A DNA stretch of 6,139 bases from an uncultured Collinsella sp. GTDB taxonomy: Bacteria; Actinomycetota; Coriobacteriia; Coriobacteriales; Coriobacteriaceae. Position 1 is the first letter of the stretch; every line of letters begins with the position of its first letter. Where the stretch lies: positions 1 to 6,139 of the forward strand of contig USMR01000059.1 of NCBI GenBank assembly GCA_900555815.1. Direction: 5' to 3'. A program made the position numbers and the translations under genes. Under the pieces are notes generated by a model. That model was not told the origin of the DNA and did no database searches. It saw nothing but the letters and a program-made list of their open reading frames with translations. Shown one piece after another: positions 5,929-6,139 of this stretch.

Positions 5929-5966
5929 AAACAAAAGCCGCGTGCTCGAAAGAGCGCGCGGCTTTT
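5929..5966 (-). terminator. Terminator downstream of the PTS-like gene, possibly bidirectional
   Basis: AAAAGCCGCG (5933-5942) pairs with CGCGGCTTTT (5957-5966), and GCTC pairs with GAGC around a GAAA loop (5948-5951), with one mismatch or wobble (5943/5956). Read on the minus strand it is followed by TTTTGTTTT, so it should end the transcript arriving from the right edge. Read on the plus strand only four T follow. Confidence 0.85.
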
Positions 5967-5979
5967 AACATACACATGG

Positions 5980-6024
5980 CTTAAGGGGTCGGGGTGTGAG
6001 CCGCGTAGGGACACACCCCTCAAG
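5980..6024. repeat. Two overlapping, mutually exclusive inverted repeats
   Basis: GGGGTGTG (5991-5998) is the exact inverted partner of CACACCCC (6012-6019), with a 13-base loop. CTTAAGGGGT (5980-5989) can instead pair with ACCCCTCAAG (6015-6024), nine of ten positions. Both use the same CCCC. Neither is followed by a T-run. The element sits between the stop of the right-edge gene and its terminator, so it would be in that gene's 3' untranslated region. Confidence 0.5.
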
Positions 6025-6032
6025 CTAGAGCC

Positions 6033-6139
6033 TTACCAGATGCTCGGCCAGAGACCAAGCGGGCCAGCGCCCAGGATGCCAAGGACGAAGAGCAGGAGAA
6101 TGCCCTTGGTCGGGGTCCAGCTGTGCTTAGCGAACATGT
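6033..6139 (-). CDS. Probable PTS mannose/GalNAc-family IID subunit, C-terminal fragment
   Basis: Only the last 34 whole codons and the TAA (6033-6035) are in the window; the gene runs in from the right edge. The fragment reads MFAKHSWTPTKG, then one hydrophobic helix ILLLFVLGILGAGPLGLW (about 13-30), then a short tail. A basic and Pro-containing turn leading into a final membrane helix close to the stop resembles the end of ManZ/AgaD-type IID proteins, which form the inner-membrane permease with IIC. The neighbouring regulator and GalNAc catabolic genes make a GalNAc or mannose-family PTS likely. With so little sequence this is an inference. The Met at 6135-6137 is probably internal, though a separate small membrane protein cannot be excluded. 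Confidence 0.5.
   Translation of the reverse strand, partial: MFAKHSWTPTKGILLLFVLGILGAGPLGLWPSIW

Overview
The window looks like a chromosomal piece of a G+C-rich, anaerobic gut Actinobacterium, most likely a Coriobacteriia member such as Collinsella. This is inferred from three things: amino-sugar catabolic genes of low-GC Gram-positive type (LacC/LacX-like), codons rich in G/C at the third position, and strong AAGGAG-type ribosome binding sites. No rRNA or marker gene confirms it. Nothing points to a phage, plasmid, insertion sequence or CRISPR array.

Layout, left to right. A tagatose-6-phosphate kinase gene (lacC, minus strand, 3' end cut off by the window edge) lies 59 bp downstream of a LacX-type aldose 1-epimerase gene (minus). 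A 156-bp divergent gap separates the epimerase from a plus-strand flavodoxin-family gene, which ends in a strong intrinsic terminator. The flavodoxin converges on an N-acetylhexosamine-6-phosphate deacetylase gene (nagA/agaA, minus). Upstream of that deacetylase come a terminator hairpin and then agaS (minus), a two-SIS-domain galactosamine-6-phosphate deaminase/isomerase. Next is a GntR/HutC-type regulator with a UTRA domain (minus). A 185-bp gap follows, holding the regulator's promoter, a terminator and overlapping inverted repeats. At the right edge are the last 34 codons of a hydrophobic protein, probably the IID membrane subunit of a mannose/GalNAc-type PTS permease.

Read together, the genes form most of an N-acetylgalactosamine route, of the kind used on mucin glycans. 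A PTS imports and phosphorylates GalNAc, the deacetylase makes galactosamine-6-phosphate, AgaS converts it to tagatose-6-phosphate, and LacC phosphorylates that to tagatose-1,6-bisphosphate. The aldolase and the other PTS subunits would have to lie outside the window. The regulator resembles NagR/DasR-type repressors. A TGGT-N4-ACCA palindrome, the arrangement seen in NagR/DasR operators, overlaps the -35 region of a promoter with a perfect TATAAT in front of agaS. This is the clearest regulatory signal here. I found no unknown multi-gene system; the unusual points are regulatory architecture and motif variants in the deacetylase.
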